Of a DNA stretch of 60,442 nucleotides, positions 1 to 8,913 are shown one piece after another. The notes below the pieces were generated by a model. It worked only from the letters and a program-made list of their open reading frames with translations, searched no databases and was not told the DNA's origin. Every line of letters starts with the position of its first letter. Within the stretch, counting starts at the first letter, position 1. Source of the stretch: Sagittula marina (GTDB taxonomy: Bacteria; Pseudomonadota; Alphaproteobacteria; Rhodobacterales; Rhodobacteraceae); assembly GCF_014196795.1 (NCBI RefSeq), contig NZ_JACIEJ010000017.1:1-60442 (forward strand), written 5' to 3'. A program made the position numbers and the translations under genes.

Positions 1-502
1 GCGCCCGGCGCGCTTGCGCCAGACGGCGAAGCCGAATACCCAAACCCAACCTGCAGACTCTCGTTATAAGTGAGGGACCAGAAGGGGGCAGGTCATTTGG
101 AATGCTTTGCTCCAGCATAACCAAGGCGGAAAATCACATCGCAAACGCCAGGAAACCGTTCGGACAAGCCGAGCCACCTCTGACTGTCTTCCAGGCCTTG
201 AAATACGTTGGATGCGCGGTCAGGCGAAAGTGGAGCGGATCCCACTACGGGAACCACATCGAGACGAAACGTCTAGGAATGCGCTGATGACGGTGCAATT
301 TGACGGCAACGACCATCGACCTTCAGGTCTGCGTTCCCGCAATGAGCCGCTTCAACGCACTTGGCCTGCCCATCAGAGAAGCCATCGGCAAGTGTACGTG
401 AGGAAGTATGTGGCCTGGGGATACCCCAATTCACACGACAGCGGCGCCATTAAACCGAGTGAGATTTCACCAGTCTGCAAGATCTCAGCATCAATAGGGG
501 AA
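1..502. other. Gene-poor left flank next to tRNA-Val
   Basis: I find no convincing gene in this stretch. One frame is open on the + strand from the left edge to base 287, but its translation matches nothing I recognise and has no ribosome-binding site within the window. The frames beyond it are short and compositionally odd. The stretch lies on the 3' side of the tRNA-Val gene, which is where integrated elements usually sit, so it could be the eroded end of an island or a truncated gene from outside the window. That is inference only. Confidence 0.3.
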
Positions 503-577
503 TGGTGGGTGATAAGAGATTTGAACTCCTGACATCTTCGATGTGAACGAAGCGCTCTACCACTGAGCTAATCACCC
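503..577 (-). tRNA. tRNA-Val (anticodon CAC)
   Basis: The reverse strand folds into a complete cloverleaf. The seven-base acceptor stem gggtgat pairs with atcaccc, followed by discriminator A and an encoded CCA end. The D arm begins tagctcagtggtagagc. The anticodon stem cttcg/cgaag encloses the loop ttcacat, giving anticodon CAC (valine, codon GUG). The T arm carries the usual gttcaaatc core. It lies upstream of, and on the same strand as, no other RNA gene visible here; the HU-like gene begins further right and is also on the minus strand. Confidence 0.96.
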
Positions 578-596
578 GGTAGCGCGGCTTTTAGAC

Positions 597-1088
597 TCAC
601 TCCGCAGCCTGTGCAAGAGGGTCTTGGACAGAAATTCCGCTCTCTTCTGGCTGACGCACTCGGGCGTTGATGATCTGAGCATTGCCACCCTTTTTCATGC
701 CTGTGACCTTGAGTTTTCCCAGCGGTAAAAGGTTCAATTCACGGCCTTCAGCCAAAGCTTCCCCCAAGACGGCGAGCGCCGCTTCTATGGCCAGCTTAGC
801 GTCGCGTTTTTTCACGCCGGAGCGTGCTACGGCAGCTTCGACGAGCTCCTTCTTTTTCATCTCGGGCTGAGGAACGAGCGGCAGAGCTGAAACTTGAACA
901 ATCTGGGGCTGCTTTGTCTCTCGGGAGACGCCCCAAGTTTCTGAATCCTCGTGTAGGACGTTTTCATCTGTACCAATGGTTATGAGCGGGGGTTCGACAC
1001 GCTCGATTATGGTCGCGATGCCACGTGTGGACGTAGAGAATTCACGCGTTTTAGACCAACGACTCGTCGGCTTGCTCGTGCTTGTCAT
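597..1088 (-). CDS. HU-family DNA-binding protein with long N-terminal extension
   Basis: The protein is 163 aa. Residues 76-155 resemble HU/IHF nucleoid proteins: a helical start (MKKKELVEAAVARSG), a dimerisation helix and a short beta arm ending in a conserved proline context (ARVRQP). Residues 1-75 are a polar Ser/Thr/Glu-rich extension that ordinary 90-aa HU proteins lack. The start at 1088 is preceded by a purine-rich gaggcagg; an internal Met76 would give a normal-sized HU but has a weaker ribosome-binding site. Its place beside lon and tRNA-Val is typical of the hupB neighbourhood in related bacteria. The beta arm looks shortened and divergent, so DNA-binding mode may differ from classical HU. 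Confidence 0.8.
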   Translation of the reverse strand: MTSTSKPTSRWSKTREFSTSTRGIATIIERVEPPLITIGTDENVLHEDSETWGVSRETKQPQIVQVSALPLVPQPEMKKKELVEAAVARSGVKKRDAKLAIEAALAVLGEALAEGRELNLLPLGKLKVTGMKKGGNAQIINARVRQPEESGISVQDPLAQAAE

Positions 1089-1609
1089 GATACCTGCCTC
1101 TGATCGATTGTTGCGCCACGGCTCTCCGCAGTCACTTTTTTTTATGAGGCAACGTTAAACCGATAGGAGGTGCCCTGCCAACAGTTGCTTGCCTCCGAAA
1201 TCCCGCATTTTAATGAGGTCTGGCCGTAGGATTTCTACGGCTGTTTTCAGCTTCATAGATGGGAGTATTCCGCCAATAGCCCTGTTGGGTCACTCGTTGC
1301 TGTTCAAGATCAGAGCATGAACTCCTCTTGTTCGAGAGAATGATTGCATAAGCCACTCAGATACCTTGCCGAGAAAACTCCACTTGTGAAGATGCTCTAG
1401 TTTTTCGGGATTATCCAAGTTTTTGACTGCCGGCCTGCAGAGTCAGCAATGAGCCTGATCTCGAAATGCTGGGTCCGTTCCGGAATGGATAAAAATGCGC
1501 CGCTGCTGATACTTACGACCGCGCCATAGACCGCCGGGAATTGAAGATTTTGAACCGCATTGCAAATCAATCTTTAGACTCGCAGACCCCGGTCCAAAGA
1601 GATTTTAAT
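1089..1609. other. Intergenic region without recognisable gene
   Basis: About 520 bases separate the start of the HU-like gene from the lon terminator. The sequence is visibly more AT-rich than its surroundings and has no frame of convincing length or composition. It must hold the promoter of the HU-like gene near its left end. I could not pick out a clear -35/-10 pair. Confidence 0.4.
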
Positions 1610-1638
1610 ACGCCCGGCACGAGGACCGTACCGGGCGT
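1610..1638 (-). terminator. Hairpin downstream of lon
   Basis: On the lon strand, acgcccggtacgg and cgtgccgggcgt form a long GC-rich hairpin with a four-base loop about 30 bases after the lon stop codon. It is followed by a mixed A/T stretch (attaaaatctcttt) instead of a clean T run. It is a plausible but imperfect Rho-independent terminator. Confidence 0.6.
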
Positions 1639-1666
1639 ACTATTAAAACAATCAGATCGCGCAGCT

Positions 1667-4075
1667 TCAGTGCGCTGTAGCGCTTCGATTGTCATCCGGC
1701 TTAGACGCCGCCGCTGCAGCTGCCGCTTCTTCTGCAGCCTCGTCCCATTCAATGGGTTCTGGCTTCGATACCAGCGCCTGCGCCAAAACTTCAGACACGT
1801 GTTTGACTGGAATAATCTGAAGACCTTCCTTCACGTTGTCCGGAATATCGGCCAAGTCCTTTTCGTTTTCTTCAGGGATGAAGACCGTCTTTATCCCCCC
1901 GCGCAAAGCCGCCAACAGTTTTTCCTTCAGGCCACCAATGGGCATGGCATTGCCGCGCAACGACACTTCGCCAGTCATAGCGATATCTTTGCGAACAGGG
2001 ATCTGTGTCAGAACTGACACGATAGACGTCACCATAGCTAAGCCGGCAGATGGCCCGTCCTTCGGCGTCGCGCCATCCGGAACGTGAACGTGGATGTCCA
2101 GCTTATCGAACTTTGGTGGTTTCACTCCAATCATGGGAGAGATCGACCGAACATAAGACGAAGCCGCATCAATCGACTCCTTCATGACGTCGCCAAGCTT
2201 ACCGGTGGTCTTCATCCGACCTTTCCCGGGCAGCTTTAGCGCCTCAATGTGAAGAAGGTCGCCACCAACGGATGTCCAAGCCAAACCCGTAACGACACCA
2301 ATCTGGTGTTCATCCTCTGCCAGACCATAACGATGCTTGCGAACCCCAAGGAACTCGTGAAGATTTTCGGCTGTCACGACGACCTTGTCGGTCTCCTTCT
2401 TGACGATCTTGGTTACCGCTTTGCGCGCAAGTTTAGCGATCTCACGCTCCATGTTCCGCACGCCAGCTTCGCGAGTGTAATACCGCACGATGTCGACCAA
2501 AGCTTCGTCGGACACCTCGAACTCGCTCTTTTTAAGCCCGTGATTTTTCACAACCTTACCAAGTAAGTGACGCTTGGAAATCTCCAGCTTTTCATCTTCT
2601 GTGTAGCCGGAGAGCGAGATGATTTCCATCCGATCCAGCAACGGCCCAGGCATGTTATAGCTGTTCGACGTGGTCACGAACATGACGTTCGACAGATCGT
2701 ATTCAACCTCAAGGTAGTGATCCACGAAGGTCCCGTTCTGCTCCGGATCGAGCACTTCAAGCATCGCCGACGCCGGGTCGCCGCGGAAATCCTGACCCAT
2801 CTTGTCGATTTCATCGAGCAGGATAAGCGGGTTCGTGGTCTTCGCTTTTTTCAAGGCCTGAATGATCTTGCCCGGCATGGACCCGATATAGGTCCGTCGG
2901 TGGCCACGAATCTCAGATTCGTCACGTACACCACCCAGCGAGATGCGGATAAATTCGCGCCCCGTTGACTTGGCGATAGACTTGCCGAGTGACGTCTTAC
3001 CGACGCCGGGAGGACCAACGAGGCAGAGGATAGGACCCTTCAGCTTTTGGCTGCGGGCCTGAACGGCGAGGTATTCGACGATGCGTTCTTTGACCTTGTC
3101 GAGGCTGTAGTGATCCTCGTCGAGAATGTTCTGCGCCCGATTCAAGTCCTTTTTCACGCGCGACTTGGTGCCCCACGGGATGGACAGCATCCAGTCGAGG
3201 TAGTTACGCACCACAGTCGCCTCGGCCGACATGGGGGACATGTTCTTCAGCTTCTTGAGCTCAGCTTCCGCCTTTTCCTGCGCCTCTTTGGACAGCTTGG
3301 TCTTGGCAATCTTCTCTTCAAGCTCGGCAATTTCGCCTTCACCCTCTTCGCCGTCGCCCAACTCCTTCTGAATGGCCTTCATCTGCTCATTCAGGTAGTA
3401 CTCACGCTGTGTCTTCTCCATCTGGGACTTCACGCGGGTCTTGATTTTCTTTTCGACCTGCAGAACAGACATTTCGCCCTGCATGAGACCGTAGACTTTC
3501 TCGAGCCGTTCCGAGACGGAAAGCGTTTCGAGAAGCTCCTGCTTCTGCCCCACTTCCACGCCAAGGTGCCCGGCAACGAGGTCGGCCAATTGAGCAGGCT
3601 CGGTCGCCTCGCTGACAGCGGCCATCGCCTCTTCGGGAATGTTTTTCTTGACCTTGGTGTAGCGCTCAAATTCTTCGGCGACGGTGTGAACCAAAGCTTC
3701 GATCGCCGCAGGGTCACCGGGCATTTCAGTCAGGTACTCAGCCTTGGCTTCGAAGAAGTTTTCATTCTCAATGTATTCATTGATCTGAACACGGCTCTGA
3801 CCTTCGACAAGCACTTTTACAGTGCCGTCTGGCAGTTTCAGCAACTGCAAAACGTTGGCAAGGACACCGTTGCGATAGATGCCTTCCTTGTCCGGATCAT
3901 CCACCGAAGGGTCAATCTGGCTGGCAAGCAATATTTGCTTGTCGTCGTTCATCACCTCTTCCAATGCGCGCACGGATTTTTCGCGGCCGACAAAAAGCGG
4001 CACGATCATGTGCGGAAATACGACGATGTCGCGCAGCGGCAGCACCGGGTAAGAAGAGTTGAGTGGCTGTTTCAT
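1667..4075 (-). CDS. lon: ATP-dependent protease Lon
   Basis: This cytoplasmic AAA+ serine protease degrades misfolded and regulatory proteins. The 802-aa length is normal for LonA. The N-terminal substrate domain begins [20 protein letters not shown] Walker A motif, GPPGVGKTS, lies near residue 352, with a Walker B (LLDEIDKM) and an arginine-rich AAA+ module after it. The protease domain carries the catalytic dyad Ser676 (DGPSAG) and Lys719 (GGLKEK), spaced 43 residues apart as in E. coli Lon. I chose the start at 4075 because aggaaac lies upstream and the protein then begins like known Lon; the frame is open further upstream to 4117. A heat-shock-like promoter precedes it. Confidence 0.98.
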   Translation of the reverse strand: MKQPLNSSYPVLPLRDIVVFPHMIVPLFVGREKSVRALEEVMNDDKQILLASQIDPSVDDPDKEGIYRNGVLANVLQLLKLPDGTVKVLVEGQSRVQINEYIENENFFEAKAEYLTEMPGDPAAIEALVHTVAEEFERYTKVKKNIPEEAMAAVSEATEPAQLADLVAGHLGVEVGQKQELLETLSVSERLEKVYGLMQGEMSVLQVEKKIKTRVKSQMEKTQREYYLNEQMKAIQKELGDGEEGEGEIAELEEKIAKTKLSKEAQEKAEAELKKLKNMSPMSAEATVVRNYLDWMLSIPWGTKSRVKKDLNRAQNILDEDHYSLDKVKERIVEYLAVQARSQKLKGPILCLVGPPGVGKTSLGKSIAKSTGREFIRISLGGVRDESEIRGHRRTYIGSMPGKIIQALKKAKTTNPLILLDEIDKMGQDFRGDPASAMLEVLDPEQNGTFVDHYLEVEYDLSNVMFVTTSNSYNMPGPLLDRMEIISLSGYTEDEKLEISKRHLLGKVVKNHGLKKSEFEVSDEALVDIVRYYTREAGVRNMEREIAKLARKAVTKIVKKETDKVVVTAENLHEFLGVRKHRYGLAEDEHQIGVVTGLAWTSVGGDLLHIEALKLPGKGRMKTTGKLGDVMKESIDAASSYVRSISPMIGVKPPKFDKLDIHVHVPDGATPKDGPSAGLAMVTSIVSVLTQIPVRKDIAMTGEVSLRGNAMPIGGLKEKLLAALRGGIKTVFIPEENEKDLADIPDNVKEGLQIIPVKHVSEVLAQALVSKPEPIEWDEAAEEAAAAAAASKPDDNRSATAH

Positions 4076-4151
4076 GCTCGCGTTTCCTGTTCTTGGCAGA
4101 ACGCCCCGGCCCCGCATCGCGGCAGCTTGGGTCGTCCCCTGTCTGGAAGAC

Positions 4152-4183
4152 TATATCTGGGGGTGCTCTGCTTGATTTTCAAG
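4152..4183 (-). promoter_or_regulatory. Candidate sigma-32 (RpoH) promoter of lon
   Basis: On the lon strand, CTTGAAAA is followed after 13 bases by CCCCCAGATATA. This is close to the heat-shock sigma factor pattern (CTTGAAA, 13-15 bases, CCCCATnTA). It lies about 80 bases ahead of the lon start codon. The -35 box is also half of a small inverted repeat, CTTGAAAATCAAG. Lon is a classic RpoH target, so the placement makes sense. No expression evidence is available here. Confidence 0.65.
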
Positions 4184-4278
4184 CAGGTCTTGCGACCCTC
4201 GTGTCAGCCTATTGCGAACAAGATGGCCCTTCCGAGCCCGCGGTGCAAGCGAAGGATATTTTGCCTTTTCCAGGTTGG

Positions 4279-4302
4279 CTTGCGGGGTGTAACCCCCGCA
4301 AG
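4279..4302 (-). terminator. Hairpin after the 54-aa gene
   Basis: A perfect nine-base-pair stem, CTTGCGGGG/CCCCGCAAG with a six-base loop, lies 13 bases downstream of the small minus-strand gene. No T run follows, so it may be a processing-stabilising hairpin or a weak terminator that separates the small gene from lon. Confidence 0.45.
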
Positions 4303-4315
4303 GACGCGGCCTGCC

Positions 4316-4480
4316 TCAGTCCGCAGCCCGCTTGTCTTGTGCAGCTTTCATCCGGGCGAGAAGCTCTGCTTTGTCAGCCTTGCCTCCGCGGGCGTCTTTG
4401 CCCGAGAGTTTTTTATTGCCGTCGTCAAACTTCGGAGCGCCCTTTGCACTCTTTGGATTGCCACTTTTGCCGTAGTCCAT
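4316..4480 (-). CDS. Small conserved-looking hydrophilic protein, 54 aa
   Basis: The function is unknown. The protein is 54 aa, rich in Lys, Gly and Ala (MDYGKSGNPKSAKGAP at the start) and ends in a short predicted helix with KAELLARMKAAQDKR. It has no cysteine, membrane segment or signal. The start is well supported by aaggag seven bases upstream, while the longer open frame beyond it lacks such a site. It lies between lon and the flavin reductase gene, all on the minus strand, with a hairpin after it. Proteins of this look are, from memory, common in Rhodobacteraceae. Confidence 0.7.
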   Translation of the reverse strand: MDYGKSGNPKSAKGAPKFDDGNKKLSGKDARGGKADKAELLARMKAAQDKRAAD

Positions 4481-4598
4481 GTCGATACTCCTTATCGCTG
4501 TCACGAACGTCGTGGCAGGTTGGCATCCTCTATCGTTAAATGCGCGCGCGGCAAGCGCCAATCCGTCTGCCGCGCGCAACTGTGACTGATTTAAGGTA

Positions 4599-5690
4599 TC
4601 ATGCGTCGCTCTCTGGCAGCGTCGGATAATCGGTATACCCCTCGCGGCCCCCACCATAGTATGTGCTGGTGTCTCCTTCATTCAGAGGAGCGTTCTGCTT
4701 AAGTCGCTCCGCAAGGTCAGGGTTGGCGATATATGGGCGCCCAAAGGCAACCAGGTCGGTCAGGCCTTCCGACAAACGGGACTGTGCAAGATCGCGGTCA
4801 TAGCCGTTGTTGGCCATCCAAGCGCCATCAAACTGGGTCTTGAGCGCCCGCAAGTCGGCGCCTTCCGGAAGATCGCGTGGACCGCCAGTCTGGCCTTCGA
4901 TCATATGGAGATACGCAAGCCCCCTGCCCGACACGAAACCGGCAAGAAAATCCCCGAGGGCCGTAGGATCGCTATCCTCGGCGCCATTCGCGCCAGAATA
5001 GGGAGATACGCGCACACCCACGTGCCCGGCGCCCCATTCCGCAATGACGGCGTCCAAAACTTCGCCCAGCAAACGAGCACGATTTTCGAATGAGCCACCG
5101 TAAGCATCTGTGCGTTTGTTCGGACCGTCTTTCAAAAACTGGTCCAGCAGGTACCCGTTTGCGGCATGCACCTCGACGCCGTCAAAACCTGCGGCGCGGG
5201 CATTTCTCGTCGCGCTGGCAAAATCCGCGACAATGCGAGGGATTTCGTCCACCTCAAGAGCGCGTGGCGTCGACACGTCTACCATTTGCTCGCCGTCAAA
5301 CGTCTGAACCCCTTCCGCGGCCACAGCCGAAGGCGCGACAGGTGCTTTGCCGCCTTCCTGAAGAGAGGTGTGGCTGATGCGTCCAACATGCCAAAGCTGT
5401 AGCACAATCTTGCCGCCGGCCTCATGCACCGCATTGGTAACCTTCTTCCACTGTGCCACCTGTGTGTCGGAGTGGATACCCGGCGTCCAAGCATATCCTT
5501 TGCCCTCTGGCGAAATCTGGGTTGCTTCGGAAATAATAAGACCAGCCCCGGCACGCTGGCGGTAGTAGTCCACATGCATTTCCATAGGGGCGTCATTTTC
5601 CATCGCGCGGTTGCGCGTGAGCGGAGCCATGACTATGCGGTTCTTCAGTTCGATCGCGCCGACCTTGATCGGATCAAAAAGACTGCTCAT
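4599..5690 (-). CDS. Old-yellow-enzyme family alkene reductase (NemA-like)
   Basis: This is an FMN-dependent NAD(P)H oxidoreductase of the old yellow enzyme family, which reduces activated C=C bonds of electrophiles such as N-ethylmaleimide. It is 363 aa, the usual length, and should fold as a single TIM barrel. It begins SLFDPIKVGAIELKNRIVMA. The central region carries the family hallmarks GVEVHAANGYLLDQFL and RTDAYGGSFENR. Near the C terminus is the FMN phosphate-binding VAFGRPYIANPDL. I chose the start at 5690 because gaaggaat lies just ahead; the open frame extends upstream without a better site. It appears to be a single-gene unit. The exact substrate cannot be read from sequence. Confidence 0.92.
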   Translation of the reverse strand: MSSLFDPIKVGAIELKNRIVMAPLTRNRAMENDAPMEMHVDYYRQRAGAGLIISEATQISPEGKGYAWTPGIHSDTQVAQWKKVTNAVHEAGGKIVLQLWHVGRISHTSLQEGGKAPVAPSAVAAEGVQTFDGEQMVDVSTPRALEVDEIPRIVADFASATRNARAAGFDGVEVHAANGYLLDQFLKDGPNKRTDAYGGSFENRARLLGEVLDAVIAEWGAGHVGVRVSPYSGANGAEDSDPTALGDFLAGFVSGRGLAYLHMIEGQTGGPRDLPEGADLRALKTQFDGAWMANNGYDRDLAQSRLSEGLTDLVAFGRPYIANPDLAERLKQNAPLNEGDTSTYYGGGREGYTDYPTLPESDA

Positions 5691-5804
5691 TAGGATATTC
5701 CTTCGAGATTGCTGAATGCCTTTGTCATGCTTAATGCATCCCAGAGCTGCAGCGTTCCCGTGCATTTCAGCACACCCTATGTTCCCGAAAGTCGATGATT
5801 TCCG

Positions 5805-6248
5805 TCACCCCCGAGCGCTCTGCCCCACTTTACCCGGCAAACGTTGCTCGCCGATCTCGATGGCGATGCGCCGCGCATCCAGATCAGTCAAAGGCTTGTT
5901 GAGGTATTCCCGCACAAGTTCGATAGCCTCCGCGCGCGCCTGATCCTTAGGATGCAGCGACGTGGTCAGCATGATGACCACGCATTCGACTAAATCGTCG
6001 CGAAACTCGGTTTTGATCGCTTCGAGGAAGTCAAACCCGTTCATCCGCGGCATGTTGATATCCAGAAAAATCACGTCAATGCGTTGTTCGGGGTTCGCAC
6101 TCAGATGCTCCAACGCCGCCTCGGCCGACACGAAATCAAGGATCGTTGCATAAAGCCCTGTGCGTTTCAGAACTCGCCGATTCAGTTTCAGATCAATGGC
6201 TTCATCGTCGATACACATGGCCACGACGCCACCGGTGTCACTTGTCAT
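5805..6248 (-). CDS. Single-domain response regulator (CheY-like)
   Basis: The protein is 147 aa, a receiver domain without an output domain. Acidic residues CIDDEAID form the metal pocket, Asp63 in FLDINMPRMNG is the predicted phosphoacceptor, and the MLTTS and NKPL segments supply the conserved Thr/Ser and Lys. Its start codon overlaps the stop of the upstream histidine kinase by four bases (ATGA), so the two are translationally coupled and probable partners. With no output domain it must act by protein-protein contact or as a phosphate sink. It is clearly related to the receiver at 56783-57202. Confidence 0.93.
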   Translation of the reverse strand: MTSDTGGVVAMCIDDEAIDLKLNRRVLKRTGLYATILDFVSAEAALEHLSANPEQRIDVIFLDINMPRMNGFDFLEAIKTEFRDDLVECVVIMLTTSLHPKDQARAEAIELVREYLNKPLTDLDARRIAIEIGEQRLPGKVGQSARG

Positions 6249-7432
6249 GCGCTGTCCCTCCTATGGTCTTCGATGGGCAGTGTCACCGCAAAACAACTTC
6301 CCTCTCCCTGCCCGGATTGAACGGCGATGCTCCCGCCGTGCATGACTGCGATCCGCGCGCACAAGGCAAGCCCCAAACCGGAACCAGGAATATCATCGTG
6401 CCGATGAAGACGGCTGAACATGTCGAAAATCCGCTGCCGATACGCCTTCGGAACCCCGATGCCATTGTCGGTGACGGTAATACACACGGAATGACTGGTG
6501 GCCTCTCCGGTGCTGACCCTGACCACGGGGGGCACCCCCGGTCGGCGATATTTGATCGCGTTGGCAATCAGGTTCTGCAACAGCAACCGGATCTGGGTGC
6601 GTGCCGCTAGAATGACCGGCAGTGGGTCAATGACAACCTCTGCACCGGTGTCGTCGATCATGGCACGAAAATCGCCGCGCACTTCTTCCGCGACTTCGCG
6701 AACATTAACCATGGAGATCTGTGCGTCGCCTTTTGCCAGTGTGGCGAAATTCAGCACATCATCCACCAGCGTCTGCATTCGGCCCATTGTCGCAAAGGCA
6801 TGACCGAGCAAATCAATTTGCTCCTCGTCAAGTGTGTCACCGTCACGCAAAACTTCTTCTACGAGACGGCGGGAGGTTTGCACGGGAGCCTTCAGGTCGT
6901 GAGCAAGGCTGTAGGCCAGTGCCTGCATTTCGTCCGTGGCGAGCCGCAACTTGCGGCTTTCCGCCTCGAGTGCCCGTTGCTCCGCCCGTTTGAGCGACGT
7001 GACATCGTTATGCGCACCCAACATGCGGATAGCGCGGCCCTTTTTGTCTCGTACGGCGATACCACGGCACCGTACCCAGACGGTCGACCCATCCGCGTGC
7101 CGATATCGCACGATCTGATCGTAGGGGTGAGAGGAATCTGCGCAGTGTTTTTTGAAATTATCCAGCGCTACCGCCAGATCATCTTTGTTGATAATATCCT
7201 GCCACTCGGCCGGGCTGTGTTGGCGCGTCTTGGGATCGATGCCGAGGGTCTGCCAGAACTCCGGACTCATCCACTCGTCGTTGGGGTTCTCAATATTCCA
7301 ATACCAGACGCCGTCCAGAGAACCGCGCTGGATGAAGCGCCAAGCCTCCAGATCATTTTGCAACAGGTCGTTGAGTTCCTGTTCAAGGTAATGGCGAGAC
7401 GCCTCACATTGAGCTGGTTTGTCAAACGTCAT
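6245..7432 (-). CDS. PAS-domain sensor histidine kinase
   Basis: This is a soluble sensor kinase of 395 aa. Residues 30-150 form a PAS fold with a PAC tail (VWVRCRGIAVRDKKG). A coiled segment follows, then the dimerisation domain with the phosphorylated His178 in SLAHDLKAPV, and the ATPase domain with N box (NLIANAIKY), G1 (DNGIGVP) and G2 (GSGLGLALC). There is no membrane segment, so the signal is likely cytoplasmic, perhaps light or redox if the PAS binds a cofactor. The HDLKAP motif places it with phytochrome-like HisKA kinases. Two ATGs lie in tandem after gcggaggc; I chose the second for spacing. It is coupled to the receiver gene downstream. Confidence 0.92.
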   Translation of the reverse strand: MTFDKPAQCEASRHYLEQELNDLLQNDLEAWRFIQRGSLDGVWYWNIENPNDEWMSPEFWQTLGIDPKTRQHSPAEWQDIINKDDLAVALDNFKKHCADSSHPYDQIVRYRHADGSTVWVRCRGIAVRDKKGRAIRMLGAHNDVTSLKRAEQRALEAESRKLRLATDEMQALAYSLAHDLKAPVQTSRRLVEEVLRDGDTLDEEQIDLLGHAFATMGRMQTLVDDVLNFATLAKGDAQISMVNVREVAEEVRGDFRAMIDDTGAEVVIDPLPVILAARTQIRLLLQNLIANAIKYRRPGVPPVVRVSTGEATSHSVCITVTDNGIGVPKAYRQRIFDMFSRLHRHDDIPGSGLGLALCARIAVMHGGSIAVQSGQGEGSCFAVTLPIEDHRRDSA

Positions 7433-7695
7433 CATGCCTCCGCAATCACAAGACGCGACTCTAGACTTGGACTTTTAAGCAAACGTGAATGCCGTACAGT
7501 GGTAACGTATGGCTTCGCACCCTGACCGGGAGACTGTGGCGAAAGCATATCAATAGTGCGCCCCAAACCAGTAAACAGGCCGAAATTGCGCGGCTTCCAG
7601 ACATCAAAACTGTATCAATTCAGAAATATTTCATTTTACTTAACCCGACGACCAACGTAGCCACAGCGCAAGACATGCAAGCAGGAGCTTTCCAA

Positions 7696-8913
7696 ATGCG
7701 TATCGCGATCCTTGGCGGCGACGGTTTCGTCGGCTGGCCAACCGCCCTACACCTCTCCAACGCCGGACACGAGGTGCACATCCTAGACAACCTGTCCCGT
7801 CGGTGGATCGACACCGAATTGGGTGTGCAATCTCTGACCCCGATGGATTCCATTCAGGAACGGTGCCGCATCTGGAAACAGACCTCCGGTGAGACCATCC
7901 ATTTCCATCTGCTCGATCTCGCCAAGGAATACGAGCGGCTCAAGCAGTGGCTGGCGGAAACGAAACCGGATGCCATCATCCATTTTGCCGAGCAACGCGC
8001 GGCGCCCTATTCGATGAAAACCGATCGTCACAAGGTTTACACCGTAAACAACAACACGAATGCGACGCATAACCTGTTGGCTGCGATGGTAGAATCCGCG
8101 CCCGGCGCACATCTTGTGCACCTTGGAACCATGGGGGTTTACGGTTATTCCAGCGTTGGTGCGCCGATCCCAGAGGGCTATCTGGACGTGCAGATCGACA
8201 CGCCCAATGGTCCCAAGGAGCAGGAAATCCTGTACCCGACGCGCCCCGGTTCGATCTATCACATGACCAAGTCGCTCGATCAGATCCTGTTTCAGTTTTA
8301 CGCGCAAAACGATGGGCTTCGGATCACGGACCTGCATCAAGGCATTGTCTGGGGCACCCACACAGATCAGACCCGCAAGCACGAACAGCTTATCAATCGC
8401 TTCGACTACGATGGCGACTATGGCACTGTGCTCAATCGCTTCTTGATCCAGGCGGCAATCGGCTATCCGCTGACCGTTCATGGCACCGGCGGACAAACCC
8501 GCGCCTTTATTCACATCCAGGATTCCGTGCGCTGCATCGAACTGGCGCTCGGTGACGCGCCCGCATCCGGCGACCGTGTGAAGATTTTCAACCAGATGAC
8601 AGAAACCCACCGCGTCCGCGACCTTGCGGATCTGGTGGCCAAACTGACCGGTGCAAAGGTCAAGAACCTCCCCAACCCCCGCAAGGAAGCGCCGGAAAAC
8701 GACCTGATCGTCGACAATGATCAGTTCCTTGCGCTCGGACTAAACCCCACCACCCTCGCCGAAGGTCTGCTCTCCGAAGTTGTAGACGTAGCCAAGAAAT
8801 ATGCACACCGCATCGACCGCTCTCGTGTGCCTGCCGTCTCCGCCTGGACAAAGGATATAGCAAAGACCCTCGATCGCGACCCTGAGGGCAAAGATCTGCG
8901 CGAAGTTTCCTGA
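7696..8913 (+). CDS. sqdB: UDP-sulfoquinovose synthase SqdB
   Basis: SqdB makes UDP-sulfoquinovose from UDP-glucose and sulfite, the head-group donor for the sulfolipid SQDG. The 405-aa protein is an extended short-chain dehydrogenase. It begins with the NAD-binding signature ILGGDGFVGWPTALHL, which is diagnostic of SqdB, followed by DNLSRRWIDTELGVQSLTP. The catalytic triad is Thr145 (GTMGVYGY), Tyr188 and Lys192 (YHMTK). I chose the ATG at 7696 because gcaggag lies eight bases before it; an open frame extends upstream without a good site. Its stop overlaps the next start (TGATG). The order sqdB-sqdD-sqdC matches the Rhodobacter sphaeroides operon. Confidence 0.96.
   Translation: MRIAILGGDGFVGWPTALHLSNAGHEVHILDNLSRRWIDTELGVQSLTPMDSIQERCRIWKQTSGETIHFHLLDLAKEYERLKQWLAETKPDAIIHFAEQRAAPYSMKTDRHKVYTVNNNTNATHNLLAAMVESAPGAHLVHLGTMGVYGYSSVGAPIPEGYLDVQIDTPNGPKEQEILYPTRPGSIYHMTKSLDQILFQFYAQNDGLRITDLHQGIVWGTHTDQTRKHEQLINRFDYDGDYGTVLNRFLIQAAIGYPLTVHGTGGQTRAFIHIQDSVRCIELALGDAPASGDRVKIFNQMTETHRVRDLADLVAKLTGAKVKNLPNPRKEAPENDLIVDNDQFLALGLNPTTLAEGLLSEVVDVAKKYAHRIDRSRVPAVSAWTKDIAKTLDRDPEGKDLREVS

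Noticed and set aside
107-532. 141-codon + strand frame in the left flank
   Set aside because: It runs into the tRNA-Val gene on the opposite strand and has no ribosome-binding site or recognisable domain.
3047-4585. Long + strand open frame of about 510 codons
   Set aside because: It is antisense to lon, which has all catalytic residues. No ribosome-binding site or recognisable domain is present.
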